Assembly: GCA_910588655.1 (NCBI GenBank)
Contig: CAJUPJ010000007.1
Span: 1-64,000 of the forward strand
Reading direction: 5' to 3'
DNA from: an uncultured Lachnospiraceae bacterium
GTDB lineage: Bacteria > Bacillota > Clostridia > Lachnospirales > Lachnospiraceae
Length of the DNA: 64,000 nucleotides
The notes beneath the pieces were generated by a model. That model was not told where the DNA came from, did not search any database, and worked only from the letters and a program-made list of their open reading frames with translations. The position numbers were made by a program, and so were the translations under genes. Shown here piece after piece: positions 26,545-35,227 of this stretch; the stretch's first letter is position 1, and every line of letters starts with the position of its first letter.

Positions 26545-26680
26545 TTACAGTTCACCACAAATCCACTGTAAAATCAAGAATAATAAGATAACTGTAAGTG
26601 GGGTGGGAGATGATTTTGCTAGTTACTTTGGATTTGCCAGCGTATCGTTTGTATGTTATAATTAATAAGTAAATGAAAAC
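26545..26680 (+). repeat. Palindromic intergenic element, partial copy and flank
   Basis: Contains TTCACCACAAATCCACTG (compare CCGTCCACCACAATACAAG at 30449), the flank motif AATAAGATAACTGTAA, then TTTTGCTAGT as after copy 6, and GGATTTGCCAGCGTA as in copy 4. The ends are eroded and no central hairpin remains. It fills most of the gap before ahcY. Confidence 0.55.
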
Positions 26681-26691
26681 ATAAATTATCA

Positions 26692-26708
26692 GCCGCCTGT
26701 AAGGCGGG
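26692..26708 (+). promoter_or_regulatory. Small hairpin before the ahcY ribosome binding site
   Basis: CCGCCT/AGGCGG stem with a tiny loop, directly before TAAGGGGGATT and the ahcY start. A similar hairpin with the same GGGGGATTAT context precedes the ThiF-like gene at 43285. Confidence 0.35.
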
Positions 26709-26722
26709 TAAGGGGGATTATT

Positions 26723-27967
26723 ATGAGCCAGATAAGGGATATAAAACTTTCACCTTCAGGTGGGCATAAAATTGAATGGGTGCGCAGGAACTGCCCGCTT
26801 CTGCGTAGTTTAGAGGAAGAATTTTCACATACAAAACCATTTGCAGGCAAGAAAATAGCACTTTCAATACATTTAGAGGCTAAGACGGCATATCTTTGCA
26901 AGGTGCTTGCAGCAGGTGGTGCTGAGATGTATATTACTGGAAGCAACCCGCTTTCAACACAGGATGATGTGGCAGCTGCTCTTGTGGAGGCAGGGCTGAA
27001 TGTATATGCATGGCATGGGGCAACAGAGGAAGAATATAATGGACATATATCAGAAGTGCTTTCGCACCAGGCAAATATAATTATTGATGATGGCGGAGAC
27101 CTTGTACATATGCTGCATACATCTAAAAGAGACCAGCTTCCATATGTTATTGGCGGATGTGAGGAAACCACTACAGGCATAATAAGGCTTCAGGCTATGG
27201 CAGCAGCAGGACAGCTTGAATTCCCGATGGTTCTTGTTAACAATGCAGACTGCAAACACCTTTTTGATAACAGGTATGGTACAGGCCAGTCTGTATGGGA
27301 TGGCATTAACAGGACTACTAACCTTATTGTTGCAGGAAAAATAGTGGTTGTTGCAGGTTATGGATGGTGCGGCAAGGGTGTTTCAATGAGGGCAAAGGCT
27401 CTTGGAGCACGTGTTATTGTTACGGAAATTGACCCGGTTAAAGCTATAGAAGCTGTAATGGACGGCTTTGAAGTAATGCCTATGAAAGAAGCAGCTAAAC
27501 AGGGTGATTTCTTTGTAACTGTTACAGGATGTGCAGGTGTAATTGATGAAGAAGACTTTATGGAGATGAAAGAAGGTGCAATTCTTTGTAATGCAGGCCA
27601 TTTTGATGTTGAAATTGATATGAAACGCCTGCGTGAAATTGCTGTAAATAGTGAAGAAATGCGCAATAATATTATGGGGTATAAACTCACAAATGGCATT
27701 ACAATATATGTACTTGCAGAAGGCCGTCTTGTAAACCTGGCAGCAGGTGACGGGCATCCGGCAGAAATTATGGATATGAGTTTTGCAATACAGGCACTTA
27801 GCGCAAAATATCTTGCAGAGCATGAGAAAGAACTTAATGGCAAAATAATAGATGTGCCTAAAGAGGTTGATATGGAAGTTGCACGCCGCAAGCTTGGTTT
27901 CCTTGGCAAAGAGATAGATGTACTGACACCATTCCAGGAGGAATACCTTAACAGTTCATCACTTTAA
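26723..27967 (+). CDS. ahcY: Adenosylhomocysteinase
   Basis: A 414-residue NAD-dependent enzyme. It hydrolyses S-adenosylhomocysteine to homocysteine and adenosine and relieves product inhibition of methyltransferases. The NAD-binding loop GYGWCGKGVSMRAKALGARV is near 212, followed by VTEIDPVKAIEA. Substrate-site residues occur in EETTTGIIRL, NNADCKHLFDNRYGTGQS and GHFDVEID. The short form without the large insertion is typical of Gram-positives and archaea, some of which prefer S-inosylhomocysteine, so the exact substrate is open. The ribosome binding site is AAGGGGGA. A small membrane protein gene follows 40 bases later. Confidence 0.92.
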   Translation: MSQIRDIKLSPSGGHKIEWVRRNCPLLRSLEEEFSHTKPFAGKKIALSIHLEAKTAYLCKVLAAGGAEMYITGSNPLSTQDDVAAALVEAGLNVYAWHGATEEEYNGHISEVLSHQANIIIDDGGDLVHMLHTSKRDQLPYVIGGCEETTTGIIRLQAMAAAGQLEFPMVLVNNADCKHLFDNRYGTGQSVWDGINRTTNLIVAGKIVVVAGYGWCGKGVSMRAKALGARVIVTEIDPVKAIEAVMDGFEVMPMKEAAKQGDFFVTVTGCAGVIDEEDFMEMKEGAILCNAGHFDVEIDMKRLREIAVNSEEMRNNIMGYKLTNGITIYVLAEGRLVNLAAGDGHPAEIMDMSFAIQALSAKYLAEHEKELNGKIIDVPKEVDMEVARRKLGFLGKEIDVLTPFQEEYLNSSSL

Positions 27968-28006
27968 TATAAAAGCATTTTTTGAGGTATGGAAGAGGAG
28001 GGGATT

Positions 28007-28555
28007 ATGGAACTTGATAAGACTACATTATTATCAGTTATAGTATGTGTGGCAGGGCTTATGTCAGAGATAATCTTCCATGATGCCCTGGCAGGAAGCA
28101 TACCTGGCATTGTGCTTGGTATAGTTATTGGGATTATAGTTATTGTGGCAGCATATTTTACAATAGATGGCATTATAACAGATATAAATAACAGCAAGGA
28201 GAAAGAGTGGAACAAAAAGGCTGGTTATTATGAGAAAAAATTCCAGGCATTAAATAATAAGCTGGATGAACAGATAAGGCTTGAAAAATCTGTTTATGAT
28301 AAGCTGGATGATATCCTTGTAATAAGCAGGGGGCAGATGGAAAAGGCAGCAGAGTCAATGTTTGCCAGTCCGGATAATAACAGCAGTAAAACAGATGGGA
28401 CTATAACTCTTGAAGAAGCTGTGGAAGCAATTAATGCCAAGACACTTGACTCAGCAAAGATTATTGCTAAGTACCAGATGAAAAACACTAAAGAACTTAA
28501 AGAAGCTATTGATTTGATATTAGACGGGCTTACAAGCGGGACAGGCAGCAAGTAA
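28007..28555 (+). CDS. Small membrane protein with coiled-coil tail, unknown
   Basis: A 182-residue protein I cannot name. Two hydrophobic helices (about 7-27 and 32-55) form a hairpin. A charged, heptad-rich helical region (about 60-105) and a soluble C-terminal third follow. The start at 28007 follows GAGGAGGGG; an in-frame ATG at 27989 lies before this site. It sits 40 bases after ahcY on the same strand and is probably co-transcribed. Nothing in it suggests an enzyme. Confidence 0.6.
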   Translation: MELDKTTLLSVIVCVAGLMSEIIFHDALAGSIPGIVLGIVIGIIVIVAAYFTIDGIITDINNSKEKEWNKKAGYYEKKFQALNNKLDEQIRLEKSVYDKLDDILVISRGQMEKAAESMFASPDNNSSKTDGTITLEEAVEAINAKTLDSAKIIAKYQMKNTKELKEAIDLILDGLTSGTGSK

Positions 28556-28588
28556 ATATAGCCAGTCTGGTTTCTTAATGAGGTTAAA

Positions 28589-28617
28589 AAACAGGCAGTG
28601 GTTTTTACTGCCTGTTT
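28589..28617. terminator. Bidirectional terminator
   Basis: AAACAGGCAG / CTGCCTGTTT stem with a TGGTTTTTA loop between convergent genes. A-tract before and T-tract after allow use in both directions. Confidence 0.8.
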
Positions 28618-28642
28618 ATATGTAAATATTAGCTTTGTAAGA

Positions 28643-30325
28643 TTATTTCTTTTCCATCTTTATTACTTTCTGGAAACGTTCTATTTCTTCAGCAACCACA
28701 CCACTTAATGCAAGCAGGCATATAAGGTTAGGTATTGCCATAAGCGCATTGGCTATATCTGAAAATTTCCATGCTATTTCAAGAGTTGTTGTAGCGCCAA
28801 CGTATGCAATTAAAGAGAAGAAAATACGGTAAAGTATATTATATTTATGTGTACCAAAAATATATTCAAATGCTTTTTCGCCGTGGTATTCCCATCCAAG
28901 TATTGTAGAAAATGCAAATAAGGTAATACCGATACATACAAGCCATCCGCCAGCACTTCCAAGTACAGTTTTAAATGCTTTTATAGTAAGAGCTGAACCC
29001 TCTGTAAGTACTTTATATTCATAAGAAAAATCATCACCGAATATGTATTCATTGCCGGTTGTGTCAGTCCATGTGCCAGTTATTGTGCCATTAGCATTAG
29101 CTGCATCCATTGACAGGGAAATTTCTTTGTTATCTTCTAAGTTTTCTAATTTTAGTATTGTTTTATTATCCTCTGAAGTTAATTCTGCGGAATACAATGT
29201 AGTTTTAGTTATATCTTCTTCCTTTGAAGTAATTGAAACAGAGGATTTGCCTGTGTCTGCTTCTTCTGTATAGGCATAATTTCCTGTAGCTGCTGTATCA
29301 GTAGTGCCAAGCACACCTGAACTTGCAATGCATAAGCCTGTTATTGTACATACTACTATAGTATCCCAGAATGTGCCAGTCATATTAATATATCCCTGGC
29401 GTACTGGGTCATTAGTAGATGCGGCGGCAGCAGTTATGGCAGCAGAACCCATTCCTGCTTCATTGGAAAATACACCACGTGCAACACCAAAACGCAAAGC
29501 CTGCATCATTGATGCAACAATTCCGCCACACAGACCGCCTCCAACAGCTTTTACAGAAAATGCCATTTTAAAAATCATGGCAACACCAGAGGGCACATTG
29601 CTTATATTGCCTATTATAACAACCATTCCTGCTATTATGTAGAATACAGCCATAAGTGGCACAACTACCTGTGATATTTTTGATATGGATTTAATACCAC
29701 CGATAATTATAAGAAGTGCAAGTATTGTAATTATAATTCCAGTAACTGTAAATGGTATATCAAATGTAGATTTTAATGCAGTTGAAATGGAATTTGCCTG
29801 TGTAAGGTTTCCTATTCCAAAGGATGCTAAAACAGCAAACAATGCGAACAGCCATCCAAGTACAGAACCAAGCGTTTTATTCTTAAATGCTTTTTTCATC
29901 GTATACATAGGGCCGCCGGACATTTCACCTTTTTCATTTGTTTCGCGGTATTTAATAGCAAGCATACATTCACTGAACTTTGATGTAATGCCAAATGCAG
30001 CAGAAATCCACATCCAGACAAGAGCACCAGGCCCGCCAGATACCATTGCTGTGGCGACACCAACTATATTACCTGTACCAATCGTTGCTGCCAGAGCCGT
30101 TGTAAGTGCTGAGAACGGGGAAACATCACCATCACCCTTTTTCTGGCGTGCTTCCTTGCTTAAAACACTTTTAATTGCATAAGGAAGGTTGCGCCAGCAT
30201 AATGCCTTTGTGCGTATTGTCAGGAATATGCCTGTACCAACCAGAAGAACAAGCATGACAGGCCCCCATACAAAGTCGTCAACAGCGTTAAGGACATTTG
30301 TAAGGCTTTCAATAAAATTATCCAT
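28643..30325 (-). CDS. Sodium:alanine/glycine symporter with an extra domain
   Basis: A 560-residue transporter of the AGCS family, importing alanine or glycine with Na+. Family motifs include GTGIFLTIRTK near 30, TTALAATIGTGNIVGVATA near 75, GGPMYTM, and FSNEAGMGSAAITAAAA near 286. Between two helices, about residues 342-445, lies an insertion of about 100 residues rich in Thr, Ser, Glu and Asp that reads like a beta-sandwich. Ordinary AGCS proteins (450-480 residues) lack it. It should lie on the outer face. The reading frame is continuous and codon use does not change. The ribosome binding site is AGAGGT. Confidence 0.9.
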   Translation of the reverse strand: MDNFIESLTNVLNAVDDFVWGPVMLVLLVGTGIFLTIRTKALCWRNLPYAIKSVLSKEARQKKGDGDVSPFSALTTALAATIGTGNIVGVATAMVSGGPGALVWMWISAAFGITSKFSECMLAIKYRETNEKGEMSGGPMYTMKKAFKNKTLGSVLGWLFALFAVLASFGIGNLTQANSISTALKSTFDIPFTVTGIIITILALLIIIGGIKSISKISQVVVPLMAVFYIIAGMVVIIGNISNVPSGVAMIFKMAFSVKAVGGGLCGGIVASMMQALRFGVARGVFSNEAGMGSAAITAAAASTNDPVRQGYINMTGTFWDTIVVCTITGLCIASSGVLGTTDTAATGNYAYTEEADTGKSSVSITSKEEDITKTTLYSAELTSEDNKTILKLENLEDNKEISLSMDAANANGTITGTWTDTTGNEYIFGDDFSYEYKVLTEGSALTIKAFKTVLGSAGGWLVCIGITLFAFSTILGWEYHGEKAFEYIFGTHKYNILYRIFFSLIAYVGATTTLEIAWKFSDIANALMAIPNLICLLALSGVVAEEIERFQKVIKMEKK

Positions 30326-30440
30326 AAATTACCTCTTTTCTGCGCTGGACAATGCGCATTACTCATTTTTAAATTATATTAAACTTTATTTTGTATTTTA
30401 CATCAGCATAATGTTAAATACAAGTAAATTGTGAAAAAGA

Positions 30441-30475
30441 CCTGCGTCCGTCCACCACAATACAAGATAACTGGA
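30441..30475 (+). repeat. Palindromic intergenic element, solo end (copy 5)
   Basis: CCTGCGTCCGTCCACCACAA followed by TACAAGATAACTGGAAATAA: only the right terminus and the conserved flank remain, in the 343-base gap before the gene at 30669. The rest of the gap (30476-30668) is AT-rich, with no other structure that I can support. Confidence 0.6.
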
Positions 30476-30668
30476 AATAAAGCAAATATTGCAGAAACTC
30501 CCCGGAACTTTACGAAGCAGGGCATTTATAAAGATATATGGAATTATAATGCCGGATTAAAGAACTATATAGTATATAAAGGCTACTGTTAAATTATGTA
30601 TTTAAGATTTAATATAAAGAAAGCTGTAGTGAGCAGTTAAAATAGTATATGCAGAATGGAGGAATACT

Positions 30669-31328
30669 ATGAAACAGTTTTTGCAGGATTATAACATGGT
30701 CTTTGCAATGGCGGCTTTAGGCTGCCTTACAATTATGATGAAAAGCATTGCAGCTATAGTATACTATAAGCTTATCTGCCAGGCAGAACAGATGGGTAGT
30801 ACCCAGAATAAATATATGAAGGCACTGGTGGGTAAAATTACTGCTTCATATAAGCTAAAACGTGAAATACACAATATAAAATGTATTGTGGACAAGAGCA
30901 TGTATAATATGCGCTTCCTTGGGATTTCAGCCGCTGGCTGGAAGAATATGGGAATTTATGGGATTGCGGCTGTCTTTATGGTACTGGTTTCATGCCTGCT
31001 TCTGGGAGTTTACTTCCATATGCCTTATGAATGGCATGCATTAACCGGGCTTTCAGCCACTGCTGTTATAGTGCTTCTTGTAACATCAGAAATATTATTC
31101 CAGATACATAGGAAATACAGGCTTTTGCAGCTGCAGATGACAGACTATCTCGAAAATATACTACAGCCTAAGCTCGAAAAGGAATATCTTCATCCTGAGG
31201 AAGAGAAGAAATACCAGAATGAGTATTTTGAGAATGAAGAACAGACAGACCAGCAAGATGAAGCTGCTGCTTCAATGGAAGACCTCAAACTTTTTGAAGA
31301 GTTTGTAGAAGAGTATTTAGCTGATTAA
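30669..31328 (+). CDS. Uncharacterised three-helix membrane protein
   Basis: A 219-residue protein. There is one N-terminal membrane helix (about 12-35), a basic cytosolic loop, and two more helices (about 98-120 and 127-147). A long acidic C-terminal tail follows (about 175-219, many Glu, Asp and Gln). No known domain is recognised. GGAGG precedes the ATG at 8 bases. It lies 24 bases upstream of a MerR-type gene on the same strand, suggesting a two-gene operon. Confidence 0.65.
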   Translation: MKQFLQDYNMVFAMAALGCLTIMMKSIAAIVYYKLICQAEQMGSTQNKYMKALVGKITASYKLKREIHNIKCIVDKSMYNMRFLGISAAGWKNMGIYGIAAVFMVLVSCLLLGVYFHMPYEWHALTGLSATAVIVLLVTSEILFQIHRKYRLLQLQMTDYLENILQPKLEKEYLHPEEEKKYQNEYFENEEQTDQQDEAAASMEDLKLFEEFVEEYLAD

Positions 31329-31352
31329 AAATAAAGGCAAGGCAGGAAGGGC

Positions 31353-32051
31353 ATGGTTATTAGTATGGAAAAGAGATTTAGTATTTCGGATGCATCCAGG
31401 CAGGTGGAGGTTGAAAACCACGTTTTAAGGTACTGGGAAGAGGAATTAATGCTTCCGATTGAAAGAAATGCGAAAGGACACAGGTTTTACAAAGAAAGTG
31501 ATATACAGGCGCTTAAAACCATAAAAGATTTAAAGGAGCAGGGTTTCCAGCTTAAAGCAATAAAGCTTCTTATGCCTGATATTGCAAGGGTACGTGATAT
31601 GAGCCCGCAGGAAGTGTACCAGTTAAGGGAAGAGTTGAACCAGCAGGTTTTAAGGGAGGAAGAAGTGCAGGATAAGAATGTAGTTCCACTGCAGTCAGCA
31701 AGGCGTGCCCAGGCACCAGCTAAAAAAAGCAGTGAAGAGAAGATGAAACAGTTTGAAAACATGTTAAGGCATATGGTTTCACGTATTGTAAACGAGAATG
31801 AAACAGCATCTGAGAAACGGATTTATGAAGCGGTAAGTACAAAAATTATGAAGGAGATGGATTATATGATGAGGGAAAAGGAGGAGGTACAGGAAAAGCA
31901 GATGGAATTACTACAGCAGATATTAGATGAAGTAAGGCGTGAAATGCCAGAAGCAGCTGCAAGCAATGAACCAAAACCGGCAGGTACGCGCAAGAAGAAA
32001 AAGGAAGAAAGCAAGCCCAGAAAGAGAAAATTATTTGCCAAGTCTGTCTAA
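31353..32051 (+). CDS. MerR-type DNA-binding protein with coiled-coil tail
   Basis: A 232-residue protein. The N-terminal MerR helix-turn-helix (about 5-72) has FSISDASRQVEVENHVLRYWEE and HRFYKESDIQALKTIKDL. A long helical region (about 85-200) is rich in Glu, Lys and Gln. A basic tail follows (TRKKKKEESKPRKRK). The effector domain of classical MerR proteins is absent. The start could be 31353 (short spacing to AGGAAGG) or 31365 (long spacing). The acidic membrane protein before it and this basic-tailed one could interact; that is a guess from charge only. Confidence 0.75.
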   Translation: MVISMEKRFSISDASRQVEVENHVLRYWEEELMLPIERNAKGHRFYKESDIQALKTIKDLKEQGFQLKAIKLLMPDIARVRDMSPQEVYQLREELNQQVLREEEVQDKNVVPLQSARRAQAPAKKSSEEKMKQFENMLRHMVSRIVNENETASEKRIYEAVSTKIMKEMDYMMREKEEVQEKQMELLQQILDEVRREMPEAAASNEPKPAGTRKKKKEESKPRKRKLFAKSV

Positions 32052-32093
32052 TAGTGGTATAGTTATAGTACTATAGCATTGTGGAGGGTTTTT

Positions 32094-32657
32094 ATGGGCA
32101 ATTTTATATTTGAAAATTATGGCGGGATAAAAGGTCTTTACCATGTACAGCCAGAAGTGCGCGGTGATGCAAGAGGTTATTTTATGGAAACATATAATTA
32201 TAACGATTTTAAAAAAGCCGGGCTGGATATGGTATTTGTACAGGACAACCAGTCATTATCAACTAAAGGTGTATTAAGGGGGCTTCATTTCCAGAAAGAA
32301 CATACACAGGGCAAGCTTGTGCGTGTAATTAGTGGTGAAGTTTTTGATGTGGCTGTTGATATACGTAAAGGTTCGGAGACATATGGAAAATGGGCTGGTG
32401 TAGTATTAAGCGCAGAGAAGAAGAATATGTTATATGTACCAGAAGGTTTTGCGCACGGTTTTTATGTATTGTCAGAAACAGCAGAATTTTTATATAAATG
32501 TACAGACTTTTATGACCCGTCGTCAGAAGCAGGAATTATGTGGAATGACCCTGTAATCGGTATAAAATGGCCAGTACCAGAAGGAGAAGAACCAAAGCTG
32601 GCAGAGAAAGACAAAAAATATCCTGGTTTTTCAGAGGATATTTTCCTGGAATACTGA
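32094..32657 (+). CDS. rfbC: dTDP-4-dehydrorhamnose 3,5-epimerase
   Basis: A 187-residue cupin enzyme that epimerises dTDP-4-keto-6-deoxyglucose at C3 and C5 in dTDP-L-rhamnose synthesis. Motifs are RGYFMETYNYNDF, FVQDNQSLSTKGVLRGLHFQ, GKLVRVISGEVFDVAVDIR, and PEGFAHGFYVLSE with the catalytic His. Length and motif order are normal. The start at 32094 follows GGAGGG; an upstream in-frame start at 32079 has no site. It is followed by rfbD; the pathway's rfbA and rfbB are not in the window. Confidence 0.94.
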   Translation: MGNFIFENYGGIKGLYHVQPEVRGDARGYFMETYNYNDFKKAGLDMVFVQDNQSLSTKGVLRGLHFQKEHTQGKLVRVISGEVFDVAVDIRKGSETYGKWAGVVLSAEKKNMLYVPEGFAHGFYVLSETAEFLYKCTDFYDPSSEAGIMWNDPVIGIKWPVPEGEEPKLAEKDKKYPGFSEDIFLEY

Positions 32658-32729
32658 TAAAATACTATTATAATCCAGAATATTAGTTGTATTATGGATT
32701 TTAAATTATTTACAGAAATGAGGACAGCT

Positions 32730-33599
32730 ATGGATATGGAAAAGGTACTGATAACCGGGGGGAATGGACAACTGGGACGTTCACTCTGTGGTTTGTTAGA
32801 AGGAACAGATACTGAGGTAATTGTAACAGATGCAGATACACTTGATATATGCAATTTTAACCAGGTAGAAGATTTTGTGTTAAAGCATAAGCCAGATACA
32901 ATAATAAACTGTGCTGCACATACTGCTGTTGACAAATGTGAAACTGATGCAGAAAATGCAGAAAGGATTAATGCAGACGGAGCAGGAAACCTTGCAATAG
33001 CAGCAGGCAGGACAGGGGCGCAGATAGTGCAGGTATCAACAGATTATGTCTTTGACGGAAATGCAGGAAGACCATATACCGAAGAGGATAAGACTAATCC
33101 CCAGAGTGTATATGGCAGGACAAAGCTTGCAGGGGAAAAGGCTGTTATAGAAAACTGTCCAAAGTATTTTATAGTAAGGACAGCGTGGCTTTATGGGGAT
33201 GGCAATAATTTTGTAAAGACAATGCTTGGGCTTGCAGATAAAATGGACTGTATTACAGTTGTAAATGACCAGTATGGCACGCCTACTTCTTCACTTGAGC
33301 TTGCAAGGATGATACTCCATATTATACCATCAGGGCAGTATGGGATATATCATGGGACATGTGAAGGTGAAACAAACTGGTATGAATTTGCATGTGAGAT
33401 AATGAAACAGGCAGGTAAAGACGTAAAAATCGTGCCTGTAACAACAGAAGAATACATGAAAAATAAAAAAGCCGCTGCAAGGCCAGCTTATTCTGTCCTT
33501 GAGAATAAAAGACTTAATTCTACGGGAAGTTACCGTATGAAAGAGTGGAAAGAGGCTTTGGCAGAATATATGCATATGACGGGCTATTCCAGGGTATAA
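32730..33599 (+). CDS. rfbD: dTDP-4-dehydrorhamnose reductase
   Basis: A 289-residue NADPH-dependent reductase of the short-chain superfamily that makes dTDP-L-rhamnose. It has a GGNGQLGRSL nucleotide motif at the N-terminus, NCAAHTAVDKCE, and VSTDYVFDGN. The catalytic YGRTKLAGE follows (Tyr and Lys in YxxxK). The C-terminal PLYGxx-type region aids substrate binding. The start at 32730 follows GAGGAC; the ATG at 32694 lacks a site. Paired with rfbC for rhamnose in cell-surface polysaccharide, and closed by a strong terminator. Confidence 0.94.
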   Translation: MDMEKVLITGGNGQLGRSLCGLLEGTDTEVIVTDADTLDICNFNQVEDFVLKHKPDTIINCAAHTAVDKCETDAENAERINADGAGNLAIAAGRTGAQIVQVSTDYVFDGNAGRPYTEEDKTNPQSVYGRTKLAGEKAVIENCPKYFIVRTAWLYGDGNNFVKTMLGLADKMDCITVVNDQYGTPTSSLELARMILHIIPSGQYGIYHGTCEGETNWYEFACEIMKQAGKDVKIVPVTTEEYMKNKKAAARPAYSVLENKRLNSTGSYRMKEWKEALAEYMHMTGYSRV

Positions 33600-33642
33600 C
33601 AATACCACCAGCAGATGCCGGCTGCTGGTGGTATTGTTTTGT
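33599..33642. terminator. Terminator after rfbD
   Basis: A 17-base stem, AACAATACCACCAGCAG and its complement, with a loop of about 7 bases and a GTTTTGT tail. It stands between convergent rfbD and the Ig-like gene and may serve both. Confidence 0.85.
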
Positions 33643-33659
33643 CTGGTACCTTTCCAGGG

Positions 33660-34307
33660 TTAATTAATAGTTATCTTGCAAGTGTCATAGTTGCCATTCT
33701 GGATAGTAGCTGTAATATATGCTGTACCCTTAGCTTTTGCATATATTTTGCCCTTTGATGAAACAGAAACTATGTCATTGTCAGAGCTTTCAAACTTTGG
33801 AATTTCATCTGTAATGCTTGGCCGTAATGTATATTGCAGTTTCCTGCTCTCCCCGATGCCCAGTTTATACTTTGTTTTGCGGAATTTTACGCTTACAGCT
33901 TTAGGTGTTACTTCTACTTCTAACTTTAACGTATATGTATTAGTTACAAAAAGGAATACTGGTTCTTGTATTTTAATTGTAATAGTAGCAGTACCTACAC
34001 CAACGCCAGTGTATTCACAAGTGTTGTCTTCTCCTGGATTAACAGTAAGAATTGATTCATCTGAGCTTTTATACGAGATATCGCTGTTATCAGGTACCTT
34101 ATAAACAGTGAGGATATCGCTTGTGCCAGTTAAGATTGAAACGCTGTCCCTTTTAAGAAAAGGTTCTGTTTTATCGGCACGTTTAGCATACTTAGACACG
34201 CTGGCAGTTTTGATAAAAGTATCAGATGATGCAAAAGCCTTGTCACAAGGAAATATAACAGAAACAGCTAATAAGGCCAGCATACAGATACGTAATATCT
34301 TGCGCAT
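33660..34307 (-). CDS. Secreted protein with Ig-like (Big2) repeats
   Basis: A 215-residue exported protein. The signal peptide (about 1-27, ending CDKAFAS) is followed by two bacterial Ig-like domains. The first (about 50-130) contains the motif SDESILTVNPG. The second (about 135-215) has the Big2 pattern FESSDNDIVSVSSKGKIYAKAKGTAYIT. The same fold ends the protease at 12693-15086. No anchor motif is visible. The start at 34307 follows TAAGGAGGAC; the in-frame ATG at 34367 lies before it. Likely cell-surface or matrix component. Confidence 0.82.
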   Translation of the reverse strand: MRKILRICMLALLAVSVIFPCDKAFASSDTFIKTASVSKYAKRADKTEPFLKRDSVSILTGTSDILTVYKVPDNSDISYKSSDESILTVNPGEDNTCEYTGVGVGTATITIKIQEPVFLFVTNTYTLKLEVEVTPKAVSVKFRKTKYKLGIGESRKLQYTLRPSITDEIPKFESSDNDIVSVSSKGKIYAKAKGTAYITATIQNGNYDTCKITIN

Positions 34308-34508
34308 TTTGTCCTCCTTAGATATAGATTTAGCATAGCAGATGTGTAAAAAGAAACTTTTTAACATATACTATACTGTTTAAAAATAATAAAAAATATA
34401 GATGTCAGAATAGTGTCATATAAATTACTTTTTTTGCCATATTTATTCCGCAATTTAATATTATAATAAGCATGTAGAGAAACAATTACTATAGAAATGA
34501 GGTGTTGT

Positions 34509-35210
34509 ATGCAGTATATTTTGATTGCAGATGATAATCCGGACATTACAGATATTCTTTCTGTATATGTAAAAAAGGAAGGGTATGAACCAGTGGTTGC
34601 AGGAGATGGAATAGAGGCAGAAAAGCTTTATGAAAGCTATAAGCCGTCAGCGCTCCTTCTGGATGTTATGATGCCATTAAAGGATGGTTATGAAGTATGT
34701 AAAAGTATCCGCAGGAAATCAAGTGTGCCAATAATACTTATTACTGCACGTGGTGAAGATTATGATAAGATAATGGGGTTAGATATAGGGGCAGATGATT
34801 ATATAGTAAAGCCTTTCAGTCCTAGTGAAGTTATGGCGAGGTTAAGGGCTGTACTGCGCAGGTTTGTTGCTACAGAAGTATCAGAAAATTCTGATACAAT
34901 CTTAAGGATTAACAATATGACTGTAAACCTCGAGGAATATTCATTTATGATAGGGGATAAGAAAGTACCGCTTACAAAGAAAGAAATTGAAACTATGTGG
35001 ACACTGGCAAGCAACCCCAATAAGGTTTTTACCAGGGACAACCTTCTTGACAGCCTGTGGGGTTATGATTATTATGGTGACAGCAGGACAGTTGATTCCC
35101 ATATAAAAAGGCTCCGTGCCAAAATTGATACAATAGAGCACCCGGCATGGAGCATTAAGACGATATGGGGAGTAGGCTATAAATTTGAGATAAATGATAG
35201 TGATGTATAG
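34509..35210 (+). CDS. OmpR-family response regulator
   Basis: A 233-residue regulator. The receiver (about 1-118) has acidic residues at 8-9, phospho-acceptor Asp52 in LLLDVMMP and KPF near 101. The winged-helix DNA-binding domain (about 135-230) has LTKKEIETMWTLA, TRDNLLDSLWGYDY, and DSHIKRLRAKI. The start at 34509 follows GAGGTG; the ATG at 34497 overlaps that site. It is paired with the kinase gene 17 bases downstream. It resembles the ResD/VicR/PhoP group; the stimulus is unknown. Confidence 0.92.
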   Translation: MQYILIADDNPDITDILSVYVKKEGYEPVVAGDGIEAEKLYESYKPSALLLDVMMPLKDGYEVCKSIRRKSSVPIILITARGEDYDKIMGLDIGADDYIVKPFSPSEVMARLRAVLRRFVATEVSENSDTILRINNMTVNLEEYSFMIGDKKVPLTKKEIETMWTLASNPNKVFTRDNLLDSLWGYDYYGDSRTVDSHIKRLRAKIDTIEHPAWSIKTIWGVGYKFEINDSDV

Positions 35211-35227
35211 GCGGAAAGGTGCAGCAT

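Noticed and set aside
26461..26722. SAH riboswitch upstream of ahcY
   Set aside because: Only a small CCGCCT/AGGCGG hairpin and repeat debris are seen. The conserved SAH-riboswitch core is not recognisable, and the element is mostly found outside Firmicutes.
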